NCBI RefSeq assembly: GCF_047795645.1
Contig: NZ_CP181045.1
Location: 3,162,001 to 3,226,000 of the forward strand
Reading direction: 5' to 3'
DNA length: 64,000 bases
Source of the DNA: Salipaludibacillus sp047795645
GTDB taxonomy: Bacteria; Bacillota; Bacilli; Bacillales; Salisediminibacteriaceae
Shown here: in pieces, positions 7,975 through 17,308 of the stretch
Numbering within the stretch: position 1 is the stretch's first letter
How the letters are laid out: every line of letters starts with the position of its first letter
Made by a program: the position numbers and the translations under genes
The notes under the pieces: generated by a model
Databases searched by the model: none
Told to the model about the DNA's origin: nothing
Seen by the model: only the letters and a program-made list of their open reading frames with translations

Positions 7975-8832
7975 ATGAACCAAGCAGAAAATGGTCATTG
8001 CAAACATCGTATAAGGGCTTCCTATAACACGTTTCGCGAAAAAGAAAAAAAAATTGCTGATTATATTTTGGATCACCCGGAAAAAATTATTCATTCTACC
8101 ATTAATCAAATGGCTGCTAATCTCGATGTGGCAGAAGCAACCGTCTTTCGTTTTTGTAAAAAAATTGGTTTTAAGGGATATCAAGCGATGAAAATCGCCT
8201 TAGCATCTGAGGTTGTCACAGGCATAAAAGACATCCATGAGACAATTCAAGAAGGCGACGATGAAAAAACTGTCGCTGAAATAGTGTTCAAATCAAATAT
8301 TCGCACGTTAGAAGACACACTTTCTGTCCTTGATAGCGATAGTTTTAAAAAGGCTGTTCAATTTCTATTGAAAGCAAATCGGGTGGAGTTTTACGGCAAT
8401 GGTGGATCCGGTGTGATTGCAATGGACGCTCACCATAAATTTATGCGAACAGGAATTCCAACCATTGCATATAGCGACTCTCACTTCCAAGTCATGTCTG
8501 CTTCACAGCTTACTGAACAAGACGTCGTTGTCCTGATTTCACATTCAGGGACAAATCAAGATATTTTACAAGCACTCGAGGTTGCTAAGGAACAAGGAGT
8601 TCCAACCATCGGGATCACGACACTTACGAAATCTCCTTTAAGTAAACGCGTTGATGTTCCTTTATATACGGTATCAAAGGAAACAGATTTTCGATCTGAA
8701 GCACTATCATCAAGACTTGCTCAACTAAGTATCATTGATGCGCTTTATGTCAATGTTAGCATTGGGAGAAAAGAGCTTATGCAACGATCAATTAAAAAAA
8801 TGCGTAAAGCCATTTCAAGTAAACGAATATAA
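7975..8832 (+). CDS. MurR/RpiR-family transcriptional regulator of gluconate genes
   Basis: A 285-aa regulator with an N-terminal RpiR helix-turn-helix (about residues 10-80, including MAANLDVAEATVFRFCKKIGFKGY) and a C-terminal SIS phosphosugar-binding domain (about 125-260, FYGNGGSGVIAMDAHHKFMR and VVLISHSGTNQDIL). Such proteins sense a phosphorylated sugar; here 6-phosphogluconate is the natural guess. ATG follows AAAGGAGTGG at good distance. It is co-directional with gntK, 30 bases apart, and divergent from gnd-tctBCA, and so probably controls both sides. Confidence 0.9.
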   Translation: MNQAENGHCKHRIRASYNTFREKEKKIADYILDHPEKIIHSTINQMAANLDVAEATVFRFCKKIGFKGYQAMKIALASEVVTGIKDIHETIQEGDDEKTVAEIVFKSNIRTLEDTLSVLDSDSFKKAVQFLLKANRVEFYGNGGSGVIAMDAHHKFMRTGIPTIAYSDSHFQVMSASQLTEQDVVVLISHSGTNQDILQALEVAKEQGVPTIGITTLTKSPLSKRVDVPLYTVSKETDFRSEALSSRLAQLSIIDALYVNVSIGRKELMQRSIKKMRKAISSKRI

Positions 8833-8862
8833 GTATTTGCTAGTACAAGGAGGATTAATAAG

Positions 8863-10392
8863 ATGACAAAAGACTATGTGATTGGACTAGATATTGGAAC
8901 AACCAGCGCTAAATCCGTGATTTTTCAAAAAAGTGGGGTTGTAGTTTCCGAGGACGAACAAAGTTATCCAGTATTCCATTCACACCCTTCATGGGCAGAG
9001 CAAGATCCATTGTTGATCGAACAAAGTGCCATTCAAGCGATCAAAAATTCATTAGAAAACAAAGGAATTAACGGGGCGCAAATTTCATCTGTTGGGTTAT
9101 CCGCTGCGATGCATTCTTTAATCTGTGTCGATAATCAGAACAAGCCTCTTTCTTCTTCTATTACTTGGGCTGACAGGCGAAGTGATGACCAAGCGATGTC
9201 GCTAAAAGCGGCTTCTTTAGGAACAGAAATCTATCTGCAATCAGGTACGCCTATTCATCCTATGTCACCACTTTTGAAACTGATTTGGATGAAAGAGACT
9301 AGTTTTGAGCCTTTCCTTAAGGCAGCAAAGTTTTTATCAATCAAAGAATTTTTAACATCCAGATGGTTTGGTGTCGATGCCGTCGATTACTCGATTGCTT
9401 CTGCTACGGGATTATTTGATATAAAAAATAAGAAATGGAATGAACAAGCGTTGGTTCTAGCTGGAATTAACAGTGACCAGCTATCAAAACCGGTTCCTCC
9501 AACGTTTATTTTTCAAGGAATGGATCAAGAAGTTGCTAAGGAAATGGGAGTTCCTGTCGATCTCCCTTTCGCAGCAGGTGGAAGCGATGGCCCACTAGCT
9601 AATTTAGGAATTGGTGCGATCAATCCTGGTGAAACGGCGATTACGATTGGAACAAGTGGAGCAATCCGGCAAATGGCTGACCGACCTTTAACTGATGAGA
9701 AGCAGGAGGCCTTTTGCTATTCTTTTACTGATGATTTATGGGTTCTCGGCGGACCAACAAATAACGGTGGGATCGTCTTGCAGTGGCTTAAAGACGTACT
9801 CGGTCAAAAAGAAATCGATGAGGCTCTCAACCATGGTGGGGACGCTTATTCTAAGTTACTTCTTTCTGCTGAGGACGTTGTGCCTGGAGCTGGCGGACTG
9901 ATATTTCTCCCCTATTTAAATGGAGAACGAGCCCCTCATTGGGATGCGAAAGCTCGCGGCGCGTACGTAGGATTATCTATGGATCATCGCAAAGAACACA
10001 TGACAAGAGCTGGATTAGAAGGAGTTCTATTTAGCTTATTGAACGTGAGTGAAGCGTTAGACCGATTAGCAGGAAAAACATCGATTTTGTACGCAAGTGG
10101 CGGATTTGCCCGATCGTCTTTTTGGGTTCAAATGCTCGCCGATATTTTTGGTCAAGACGTCCACTTGCCTCAATCCCATCAAAGCTCGGCTTGGGGTGCT
10201 GCATGGATAAGTTTGTTTGCTATTGGGGAAGTTAGCGACTTACCATCCATCAAACAACATATTCCAATGAAAGCTGTTGTTCAGCCAAATGGGGTTAACG
10301 TTGAGGTTTATCGAAATCTTTATCCTGTCTATCGAAATCTATATGGAGCATTGAAACCAACATTTGACCAGTTGCATTCGTTTAGGGGATAG
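8863..10392 (+). CDS. gntK: Gluconokinase, FGGY family
   Basis: Gluconokinase makes 6-phosphogluconate from gluconate and ATP. The 509-aa protein has the FGGY ATP-binding start (VIGLDIGTTSAKSVIF), substrate region SVGLSAAMHSLICVD, GTSGAIR near residue 265 and YLNGERAPHWDAKARGAYVGLS near 350, all as in Bacillus GntK rather than xylulokinase. AAGGAGG precedes the ATG. It forms a two-gene unit with the RpiR regulator; gnd and the importer are on the other side. Other FGGY kinases are hard to exclude by sequence alone, but the adjacent gnd supports gluconate. Confidence 0.92.
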   Translation: MTKDYVIGLDIGTTSAKSVIFQKSGVVVSEDEQSYPVFHSHPSWAEQDPLLIEQSAIQAIKNSLENKGINGAQISSVGLSAAMHSLICVDNQNKPLSSSITWADRRSDDQAMSLKAASLGTEIYLQSGTPIHPMSPLLKLIWMKETSFEPFLKAAKFLSIKEFLTSRWFGVDAVDYSIASATGLFDIKNKKWNEQALVLAGINSDQLSKPVPPTFIFQGMDQEVAKEMGVPVDLPFAAGGSDGPLANLGIGAINPGETAITIGTSGAIRQMADRPLTDEKQEAFCYSFTDDLWVLGGPTNNGGIVLQWLKDVLGQKEIDEALNHGGDAYSKLLLSAEDVVPGAGGLIFLPYLNGERAPHWDAKARGAYVGLSMDHRKEHMTRAGLEGVLFSLLNVSEALDRLAGKTSILYASGGFARSSFWVQMLADIFGQDVHLPQSHQSSAWGAAWISLFAIGEVSDLPSIKQHIPMKAVVQPNGVNVEVYRNLYPVYRNLYGALKPTFDQLHSFRG

Positions 10393-10404
10393 GATCTGGT
10401 AATA

Positions 10405-10488
10405 CAAACAAACAGCCATGTGTGAAGTGCTACTTCACGCTTGGCTGTTTTCTATTTCATTCGACAAGAACCGGGAAGTGGCAGGCAC
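10405..10488 (-). repeat. Composite repeat, units C and B; bidirectional terminator
   Basis: Hairpin C (CAGCCATGTGTGAAG...CTTCACGCTTGGCTG, 10409-10449) has T-rich tails on both strands and lies between the convergent gntK and esterase genes, so it should terminate both. Unit B (10460-10488; on minus GGTGCCTGCCACTTCCCGG then TTCTTGTCGAA) touches the stop codon of the esterase gene. Confidence 0.8.
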
Positions 10489-10489
10489 C

Positions 10490-13400
10490 TTAAGAAGCAA
10501 ACCTTCTCTTTCTCCACCAGATCACACCAAAACCGATGCTTCCAAATAGGAAAAATAGTGATCCTATTAAGCCGATGTTGAATGTATTTGTTGAGGTATC
10601 TGGAAGATTTTCTCCTTTTGCAGCTTTCTTATCCGATATTTCTTCCTTATCTTTGCCTTCTTTATCGTCCTTTACAACCTCTTTATCCTCACCAGGCGCA
10701 ACTGGCTCTTCTCCATCATTACTATCTCCCTCACCAGGTGCAACTGGCTCTTCTTCATTACTATCTCCTTCACCAGGTGTTGGTTCTTCTTCAATTGGAT
10801 CTGTAACTGGATCCTCTTCCTTAGGTGCAGCATATTCAAATGTACCTAATTCTTTATTCGTATCTAGTAAGCTTGCAAACACAGTTGCTGTAAAGTCTTT
10901 CTCAAGGTCCACATCAGCTGCCACTAGATTTTCCGGATCCACAACAGAACCGCCAAGAATAACTTCTTTTTCAAAATCTATTGATTCTGAACCTACTACA
11001 GCTGGATAATCTACCTCTGTAAATACAGTTTTTCCATCTTGTTCAATTTTCACTGTAACTGGGATGACCATGTCAGGATTAGTATTCTCTGTATATCTAG
11101 AATCTGGGATAACGTTCATCCACCGTGTAAAATCATTCAATTCTAGTTTTGCAGATAGCTTTAATACATCTCCGTCCACTTCTGCTTCCATTCCTCCAAT
11201 TGCATGGTCAGCAATTGCTCCGCCAGTGCTATACATATGATCACTTACATAACCGAATGCATCGATCACGTATGGAGTATAAAACGCGCTATCATGTTCC
11301 CCATTTTCTATCTCAAAAACATGATCTACGCTGCTTGTACGTAGCTGATTGTCTAACTGAATTGCTGGAACGCCAAATCCATAGACATCACGATTACCAG
11401 AGATAAAGTAGTGACTGAAATTTTGTAAATACGTATCACTTACTTCTTCCGCAATAACATTTGGGCTGTTTTCTCCTCCATAGCTAAATGCACCAAAGAA
11501 ACTGATGACAGAGGAGAAATGGTTTGGATTACGTAAGCCAATTCCATATGCTCCTTGACCACCCATGGAAGCACCCGCTGTCCCGTTAAAACGTGCATCC
11601 TCAATTGTGCGGTAGTTTTCGTTAATAAACGGAACCAATTCTTCCGTCACCATTAGTTCCCAGTCATCACGCCACCAACTCAGACCGTCACTATCAGGAA
11701 TAACGACAATAGTATCCTCGATGTCGCCATTTGCCATACCTTCGCTTAGAAGACCGTCAATCCCATCCATTTCATAAGATTTACTTGTACTATTAAACTG
11801 GTGCAACAGATAGGAAACTGGATATCTCTTATTTGAATCAAAGTAGCCATCTGGAAGATAGACACGATAATTCATTTCAGTCTCACCTTCAAGACCTTTT
11901 TCACTTGCCGCATAGGTTGAAGGATAACTATCTACATAGAAGGTATCGTGATCACCATAAAGGATCACTTCTCCGTCTTCAATGATGTAGTAATCATTAA
12001 CCTCTTCAGAAACAGTTTCACCATTTGCCAACTGAATAGTTCTTTCCGACTGATACAAGTACATACCCTGATAGTTATAAACGTTCACCTTAGTATCCGT
12101 TACAGTTACATCGCCGTCTCCAGCAACATCTGCTTTTACTTTATTAAGTAATCTATTTTTATCGAAACCAGCTTGGAAATAATCCGGTGCCACTGTTTCA
12201 GCAAAGGCGTCAAGATCTTTTGCCTCAATTGCTGCATGTTGCCCTTCTACAAAATTGACAATCTGATCCTTAACAGCAGTGTCTGTTAGTTCAGAAGGTA
12301 ATCCAACGGTTCGATTATAAGCTGCAGGTGAATATATCCCAACGGGCCCTTCATACCAGCCGCCACCGCCATTAGAATTTGCCATTCTAACTGCAATCGT
12401 GTTGGTCCCACCGTAATTTAGAATCGAAGCATCTAAATCATATACACGTTCCACGTCCCACGGACTGCTATTGCTTTGATCAAAGGCTCCTCCGGCTTCT
12501 GGAATGCCATTAGCACCAACACGAACACCATTTACATATGATTCATCCGCTTCATCGATTTTACCAAGTGCTAATATTAAATCTTCCTTTGCAAAATTAG
12601 CAGGTATATCGAATTCACGTACATACCATGCATAGCCTAACCAATTGGAATTCCCGTCAAGGCTCTCATCAAAATCAGCTGACCACCATCCAAGTGCTGG
12701 TTGGACTGTTCCCCAACTGCTCCATACATCCTTCGTTACGTTATCGATTTGATCGAGTGGGACACTTTCGGTATTCGAGTAAGGTTTATACGCATTGAAT
12801 TTCCAGTCACCCATCAGATCAATTAACTGTTCATCCGGTACTAAACCAGTATCCATAATACGTACTAATGACTTGCTACCTATATCAATCTTAAAACCGA
12901 GCATTTCAGCCGTTACCGACACAGTAGAGCTCGTCCCATTCACAATATTCGGAATACTAAACATCCCTTCAAAAGTATCTGGTCCATTAACATCAATTGC
13001 CTTCTTATCGGAATGTAGTAAACTTCCGTCTTCTGGATCTGTTAAGCTCACTTCCACTGTCATCTCCGTCGCATGTTCAGAAAGCTCACTAAACGAATCA
13101 TTTATGTCAATTGTATAATCGACTTCAATGTGTTCGACAGAACTTGCTGCTACCTGTGGAGACAATGACACATCCCCACTCACCATATCAGAATAGAACT
13201 GTTGGCTGAAGCGATTAATAACACGACTAACAGATTCCTGTAAATAAGCATCATCATAAGACCCATAGCGCGCCGTGTATTCATGAACATCATATGACAT
13301 CATAGGATCCCAATTAATGAATAACGTGCCAATTGCATTCGTTGATTTATCCAAATACGTATAGGAATCCTCTGTTGGACCATCAAGATACGTATAATAA

Positions 13401-13981
13401 TTACTAATGTTGTCTTTCCCTATCGTTGAAATAATGTCATATACATTGCCGTATTGTTCATATAATCCATTATCATCACCTGTAAAATTACCACGAATAC
13501 TGCCGATATTTTTAATCGTATCAGGTTGATTATGCACGGTTTCCTCATCTGTCATACCCATTATGTATGCCATGTAACCTCCAATCCCAACACCGAGAAC
13601 AGCACGCTGATTAGCTGTAGGAATTGTATTAAAGTTACTATCGACATCAATGATCACTTTATCCATCGCAATACGAAAATCTTCATTTCCATCAAAAGTC
13701 GGCATAACGCTAATCATATTACCTGCTTGATCTGTTTCCATCTCACTTTGAATCATCGATACCATTTCATCACCTTTTGACGCTGTCCCATCTTCCGGCA
13801 TCAAATATAGTACTGGATATGCTCGTCCGTTGTCATCATCATATCCTTGTGGGAGTAACACGTTGTAACCTTCCATTGAAACCTCCTTCACCTCGCCTGC
13901 AGCTAAAGTATTGAAATTAAGATTGGATAAAACTAAAATTATCACCATAACTAATGCAAAAATTCTTATCCCCTGTTTCAT
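10490..13981 (-). CDS. LPXTG wall-anchored protein with two esterase-D-like domains
   Basis: A 1163-aa secreted protein. After a signal peptide (about 1-27) come: an esterase-D-like alpha/beta-hydrolase domain (about 30-275) whose nucleophile elbow reads GVGIGG, with Ile where Ser is expected; a beta-sandwich region (about 280-375); a GH2-type jelly-roll sugar-binding module (about 385-560, GDWKF...WYVREFDIP...YVNGVRVG); an NTF2/SnoaL-like domain (about 570-690); and a complete esterase domain (about 700-960) with GASMGG and a late His in ENGEHDSAFY. A Glu/Pro/Asp-rich wall spacer and LPDTS, membrane helix and Arg/Lys tail end the protein. It probably removes acetyl or feruloyl groups from plant polysaccharide at the cell surface; the substrate is inferred. 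ATG follows AGGAGG. A cre site lies upstream. Confidence 0.85.
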   Translation of the reverse strand: MKQGIRIFALVMVIILVLSNLNFNTLAAGEVKEVSMEGYNVLLPQGYDDDNGRAYPVLYLMPEDGTASKGDEMVSMIQSEMETDQAGNMISVMPTFDGNEDFRIAMDKVIIDVDSNFNTIPTANQRAVLGVGIGGYMAYIMGMTDEETVHNQPDTIKNIGSIRGNFTGDDNGLYEQYGNVYDIISTIGKDNISNYYTYLDGPTEDSYTYLDKSTNAIGTLFINWDPMMSYDVHEYTARYGSYDDAYLQESVSRVINRFSQQFYSDMVSGDVSLSPQVAASSVEHIEVDYTIDINDSFSELSEHATEMTVEVSLTDPEDGSLLHSDKKAIDVNGPDTFEGMFSIPNIVNGTSSTVSVTAEMLGFKIDIGSKSLVRIMDTGLVPDEQLIDLMGDWKFNAYKPYSNTESVPLDQIDNVTKDVWSSWGTVQPALGWWSADFDESLDGNSNWLGYAWYVREFDIPANFAKEDLILALGKIDEADESYVNGVRVGANGIPEAGGAFDQSNSSPWDVERVYDLDASILNYGGTNTIAVRMANSNGGGGWYEGPVGIYSPAAYNRTVGLPSELTDTAVKDQIVNFVEGQHAAIEAKDLDAFAETVAPDYFQAGFDKNRLLNKVKADVAGDGDVTVTDTKVNVYNYQGMYLYQSERTIQLANGETVSEEVNDYYIIEDGEVILYGDHDTFYVDSYPSTYAASEKGLEGETEMNYRVYLPDGYFDSNKRYPVSYLLHQFNSTSKSYEMDGIDGLLSEGMANGDIEDTIVVIPDSDGLSWWRDDWELMVTEELVPFINENYRTIEDARFNGTAGASMGGQGAYGIGLRNPNHFSSVISFFGAFSYGGENSPNVIAEEVSDTYLQNFSHYFISGNRDVYGFGVPAIQLDNQLRTSSVDHVFEIENGEHDSAFYTPYVIDAFGYVSDHMYSTGGAIADHAIGGMEAEVDGDVLKLSAKLELNDFTRWMNVIPDSRYTENTNPDMVIPVTVKIEQDGKTVFTEVDYPAVVGSESIDFEKEVILGGSVVDPENLVAADVDLEKDFTATVFASLLDTNKELGTFEYAAPKEEDPVTDPIEEEPTPGEGDSNEEEPVAPGEGDSNDGEEPVAPGEDKEVVKDDKEGKDKEEISDKKAAKGENLPDTSTNTFNIGLIGSLFFLFGSIGFGVIWWRKRRFAS

Positions 13982-14077
13982 CTTGAACCTCCTAGTTTTT
14001 AAATCAATTAAATTCCTCTACTGCTTTTGTGTTTTTCTTCAGTTGAACATGCTGCCTCTTATAGCTAATCCTCTAAC

Positions 14078-14091
14078 TGTAATCGTTTACA
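14078..14091. promoter_or_regulatory. cre site (CcpA operator) upstream of the esterase gene
   Basis: TGTAATCGTTTACA is a full match to the catabolite-responsive element pattern TGNAANCGNWNNCA and lies 97 bases before the start codon. It should mediate glucose repression by CcpA, or be read by a LacI-family regulator. The rest of the 300-base gap between the esterase gene and the LacI gene shows no further gene or clear signal. Confidence 0.75.
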
Positions 14092-14283
14092 AAACCACTT
14101 ATTGAGCATACCAAATAAGATTCTCAAGTTAGAACAATCTTTAGGTATGTTTACACATTAATTAAAATTTGTATTTTTTTAGATTTAGGCTTAAAGGGGG
14201 ATATGCTTTATTCTCTAGATTCTCATAAAATACATATCCCACTTAAGCCCGCATGAATTTAATATTTAGGCACCGCCCAACCC

Positions 14284-15267
14284 CTACGTCTGCCTAACCT
14301 TCAATTTATTCGAAATGTACACTTTTTTGGAGACTCTGCGATTTTCGTTAATTCGTTCTAGAAGCAGATCGACCCCTGTTTCTCCCATAAGCTCCGTATA
14401 AATTTTTACTGAGCTTAAAGGAGGGTATACGTATTTCGATACCGTAATGTCATTTATGCCGATAATGCTGACGCGATCAGGAACAGCAATATTTGCATCA
14501 TTCAATGCTCGTAAGGCACCGATTGCGAGAGGGTCATTTGCCATATAAAAAGCAGTTGGCAGACGATCGCCAAGCGTTTCAATTGCCTCATTCATGAGGC
14601 GATAACCGTCATCTACCGAAAAACTACCGACAAAAATTGTCTCTTCATTAAGCAGACCTCGTTCCTTCATAAACATCCGAAAATATTTTTCACGCTCATC
14701 CTGAATCGGTGAAATCGTATCCTTAAACGTTTCGTATCCTCCAATGAAGCCGATCTCTTCATGCCCTTTACTTATAAAATAATCGATGATCAGTCTGGAG
14801 ACCCTTTCAAAATCGATTACAACCGCATCGGAATAGCCTTCGTCGGGATTCGAATCGACAAACACGATTTTCTTATGAATCTTTTTCAGTTCCTTTACTT
14901 GATCCGCATTAAATCTTCCGACTGCGATAATTCCATCGATCGATCGGTCGATCGAATCGTAATCATTTTCTACGTATTTAATTAATTTGCAATTGAATGA
15001 TTCCGCCCGTTTCTCAATTCCAAATCGGATCGCCATATAATAAATATCATCAAGTTCTTCTTTTTCCGTCACCCAATGCAAAAAGGCGATTTTTCGTTCG
15101 ATCTTTTTTTTGCCTCTTCCTTTGTTGTAGGAAAGTTCTTCAGCAACTTCAAATATTTTTTTCTTCGTATCATCCGTTACAGAAAGCGACTGATCATAAT
15201 TCAATACACGTGAAACCGTCGATGCAGAAACACCAACTTTTGTAGCGATATCTTTAATTGTAGCCAC
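14284..15267 (-). CDS. LacI/GalR-family regulator of the galactoside operon
   Basis: A 327-aa repressor. Residues 1-55 are the LacI helix-turn-helix and hinge (MATIKDIATKVGVSASTVSRVLN), followed by a periplasmic-binding-like effector domain (VDSNPDEGYSDAVVIDF, GFIGGYETF, PTAFYMANDPLAIGALRAL, VSIIGINDI). The GTG start follows AAGGAGA. It is the last gene of the minus-strand set binding protein-permeases-GH35-GH36-GH42, 88 bases behind GH42. It probably binds the TATTTAGTAAATA palindromes upstream of that operon and responds to a galactoside. The effector is not visible from sequence. Confidence 0.9.
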   Translation of the reverse strand: MATIKDIATKVGVSASTVSRVLNYDQSLSVTDDTKKKIFEVAEELSYNKGRGKKKIERKIAFLHWVTEKEELDDIYYMAIRFGIEKRAESFNCKLIKYVENDYDSIDRSIDGIIAVGRFNADQVKELKKIHKKIVFVDSNPDEGYSDAVVIDFERVSRLIIDYFISKGHEEIGFIGGYETFKDTISPIQDEREKYFRMFMKERGLLNEETIFVGSFSVDDGYRLMNEAIETLGDRLPTAFYMANDPLAIGALRALNDANIAVPDRVSIIGINDITVSKYVYPPLSSVKIYTELMGETGVDLLLERINENRRVSKKVYISNKLKVRQT

Positions 15268-15355
15268 TATGGGTTCTCCTTCCCTCTCATCTTCTAATTC
15301 CTATCGTACATGATTTAATCAACCTCGTCATGTAAAAAATGAAAGTTATTTTCCC

Positions 15356-17308
15356 TTATAAGTTAAGGATCTTGCATTCATACGGTTCTAAATTGATCCC
15401 GTTATGCTGCTTAAGAAGACCGGTATGATTCATAACAAATTGATATGTTTTGCCTTCTAGTGTCGACCTTTGAACTACTTCAACACCTTCATCTGAAGCG
15501 ATCGTTTCAAGGTTCTGCTTTTCTAGCATTTTTTTAGCCAAACGATCGATTATACCGGATTCGATTCCGCCAGCAATATAATACGCTTGCCCCGCGCCAA
15601 ATTTGTTAACGGTAACTGCTGCATAATCAGAATAGAAAGCATCGTTATAAGTGTACAGGGCCTCGGCTTCGTTCACTCGAACCATTTCTCGCCATACCTC
15701 GCCCTTATGGTATTCTTCCGTTCCGTTTGTAACCGAAAAGCGCTGTCCATCCCCTAATGATTCTACTTCTTCAATGGAAATACCAAGTAGGGATGAGAAA
15801 GGTCCTGGTGGACGTGATCCTAAACGCAAGTTATTATGCTCATCCTTCACTCCCGCTCTAAAGGAGAAAACGACTGTCCCTCCATCTTTCGTAAATTGTT
15901 CAAGCTTAGCTGTGAAAGAGGTGTCCGTGATTTTCATAACTGGGATAAGTAGAATCTTATAGTTACTTAAATCGGCATCTTTTCGAATGACATCGATCGG
16001 CAGATTTTTCTTATAAAAAGGTTCATATAAACGAAGAAATTCTTCATTAATATTAAAACGTGCACTTTCTCGTTGAATTCGCCATGCCCATACGCTATCG
16101 AAGTCATATAAGAGTGCAATTTCTGCTTTAATTGGTCCATCGATCGCTTCTTTATAGTCAGATATATCTTCAAAAAAATCTTTTGCTTCTTCGTATTTAC
16201 GGGTCTTTTGATCATCCGCATCCAGTATTCCTAAACAGTTTTGCTCCGCTCCGCGCGTCATCCCACGCCACCTGAAATAATAAAGGTTGTTCGTTCCATG
16301 AGCCATGGCATGATAAGACCAAAGCTTCGCTTGGTTCGGGCGCGGAAGATAGCCAGTTATATCATGACCCTGCGCACCCATCAACTGCTCTACTACTGTA
16401 AAGTTCTTCCCTGTTAACCCTCTGACAAAATCCAATGAAAGTGAAAGTGCTGCTGGACTCACTGGCTTCTCCAAGCCGCCCCAAACAGGATAATTGTCAT
16501 AGGAAACATAATCAAGAGAACGGCTAAATTCATTATGATCAAACCATTTTTCGAAAAAACCTCCAGGAAGATTGGTCGTAACGGTTTGATGTCCACCCTT
16601 TAACTCGCGGACTTTTTCGATATGTTTTTGCGCAAATTGATTTAACGATGCGGAACGAAACCTTGCCCAATCCAATCTCATCGCTGGATTGTGGACCGTA
16701 ATCGTCTCGGTAGGCATTGGAATTTCCTCAAAGGAATGGTACGTCTGTCCCCAAAAAATTGTCCCCCACGTTTCGTTCAATGTCTCAATATTTACATAGT
16801 TCGAGCGCAAATACGTCTGGAATGCTTGATGGCAGTTCAGACAATAACAATCATCACTGCCCTCATGACCGAGTTCATTGTCGATTTGCCAAGAATAAAG
16901 GGATTCTTCTGTACGGTAATGGGTCACAAGCTTCTCTACGATTCTTAACGAATAGTAAAGGTATTCTGGAGAATTATAGCAGTATTGCCGTCTGCCCCCA
17001 AATGCCATTTTCTGACCGTCCTTAGAAATAATATAAATGCTCGGTTCCTTTTTTCCTAGCCAGGCTGGAAATGTCGCTGTCGGCGTTCCGAACATCACTT
17101 CTAATTCATATTCTTTGCACTTTGCGATCACATGATCAAAGAACGTGAAATCAAATTTATTTTCGCTAGGTTCCATTAAAGACCAGGCAAATTCGCCAAT
17201 CCTCACTGCATTGACACCCATCTCTTTCATTCGCATTAAATCAACATCGATCTTCTCTTTCTCCCAATGCTCTGGGTAATAGTCGACTCCTAGACGCATA
17301 TCGTTCAC
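15356..17308 (-). CDS. Beta-galactosidase, GH42
   Basis: A 650-aa cytoplasmic retaining beta-galactosidase; no signal peptide. The TIM barrel begins LGVDYYPEHW. Glu145 (QIDNELG) is the acid/base and Glu307 (TVVEQLM) the nucleophile. Cys110, Cys154, Cys156 and Cys159 match the Zn-binding cluster seen in several GH42 enzymes. The end is somewhat shorter than the usual 670-690 aa. Its start overlaps the stop of the upstream GH36 gene by four bases (ATGA), so translation is coupled. Family members cut beta-1,4- or beta-1,3-linked galactose from galactan or arabinogalactan oligosaccharides; the operon context supports that role. Confidence 0.93.
   Translation of the reverse strand: MNDMRLGVDYYPEHWEKEKIDVDLMRMKEMGVNAVRIGEFAWSLMEPSENKFDFTFFDHVIAKCKEYELEVMFGTPTATFPAWLGKKEPSIYIISKDGQKMAFGGRRQYCYNSPEYLYYSLRIVEKLVTHYRTEESLYSWQIDNELGHEGSDDCYCLNCHQAFQTYLRSNYVNIETLNETWGTIFWGQTYHSFEEIPMPTETITVHNPAMRLDWARFRSASLNQFAQKHIEKVRELKGGHQTVTTNLPGGFFEKWFDHNEFSRSLDYVSYDNYPVWGGLEKPVSPAALSLSLDFVRGLTGKNFTVVEQLMGAQGHDITGYLPRPNQAKLWSYHAMAHGTNNLYYFRWRGMTRGAEQNCLGILDADDQKTRKYEEAKDFFEDISDYKEAIDGPIKAEIALLYDFDSVWAWRIQRESARFNINEEFLRLYEPFYKKNLPIDVIRKDADLSNYKILLIPVMKITDTSFTAKLEQFTKDGGTVVFSFRAGVKDEHNNLRLGSRPPGPFSSLLGISIEEVESLGDGQRFSVTNGTEEYHKGEVWREMVRVNEAEALYTYNDAFYSDYAAVTVNKFGAGQAYYIAGGIESGIIDRLAKKMLEKQNLETIASDEGVEVVQRSTLEGKTYQFVMNHTGLLKQHNGINLEPYECKILNL

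Noticed and set aside
10409..10449. Hairpin C as a tRNA or small RNA gene
   Set aside because: It is a single stem with T-tracts, lacks tRNA arms and recurs between convergent genes, so terminator is the simpler reading.
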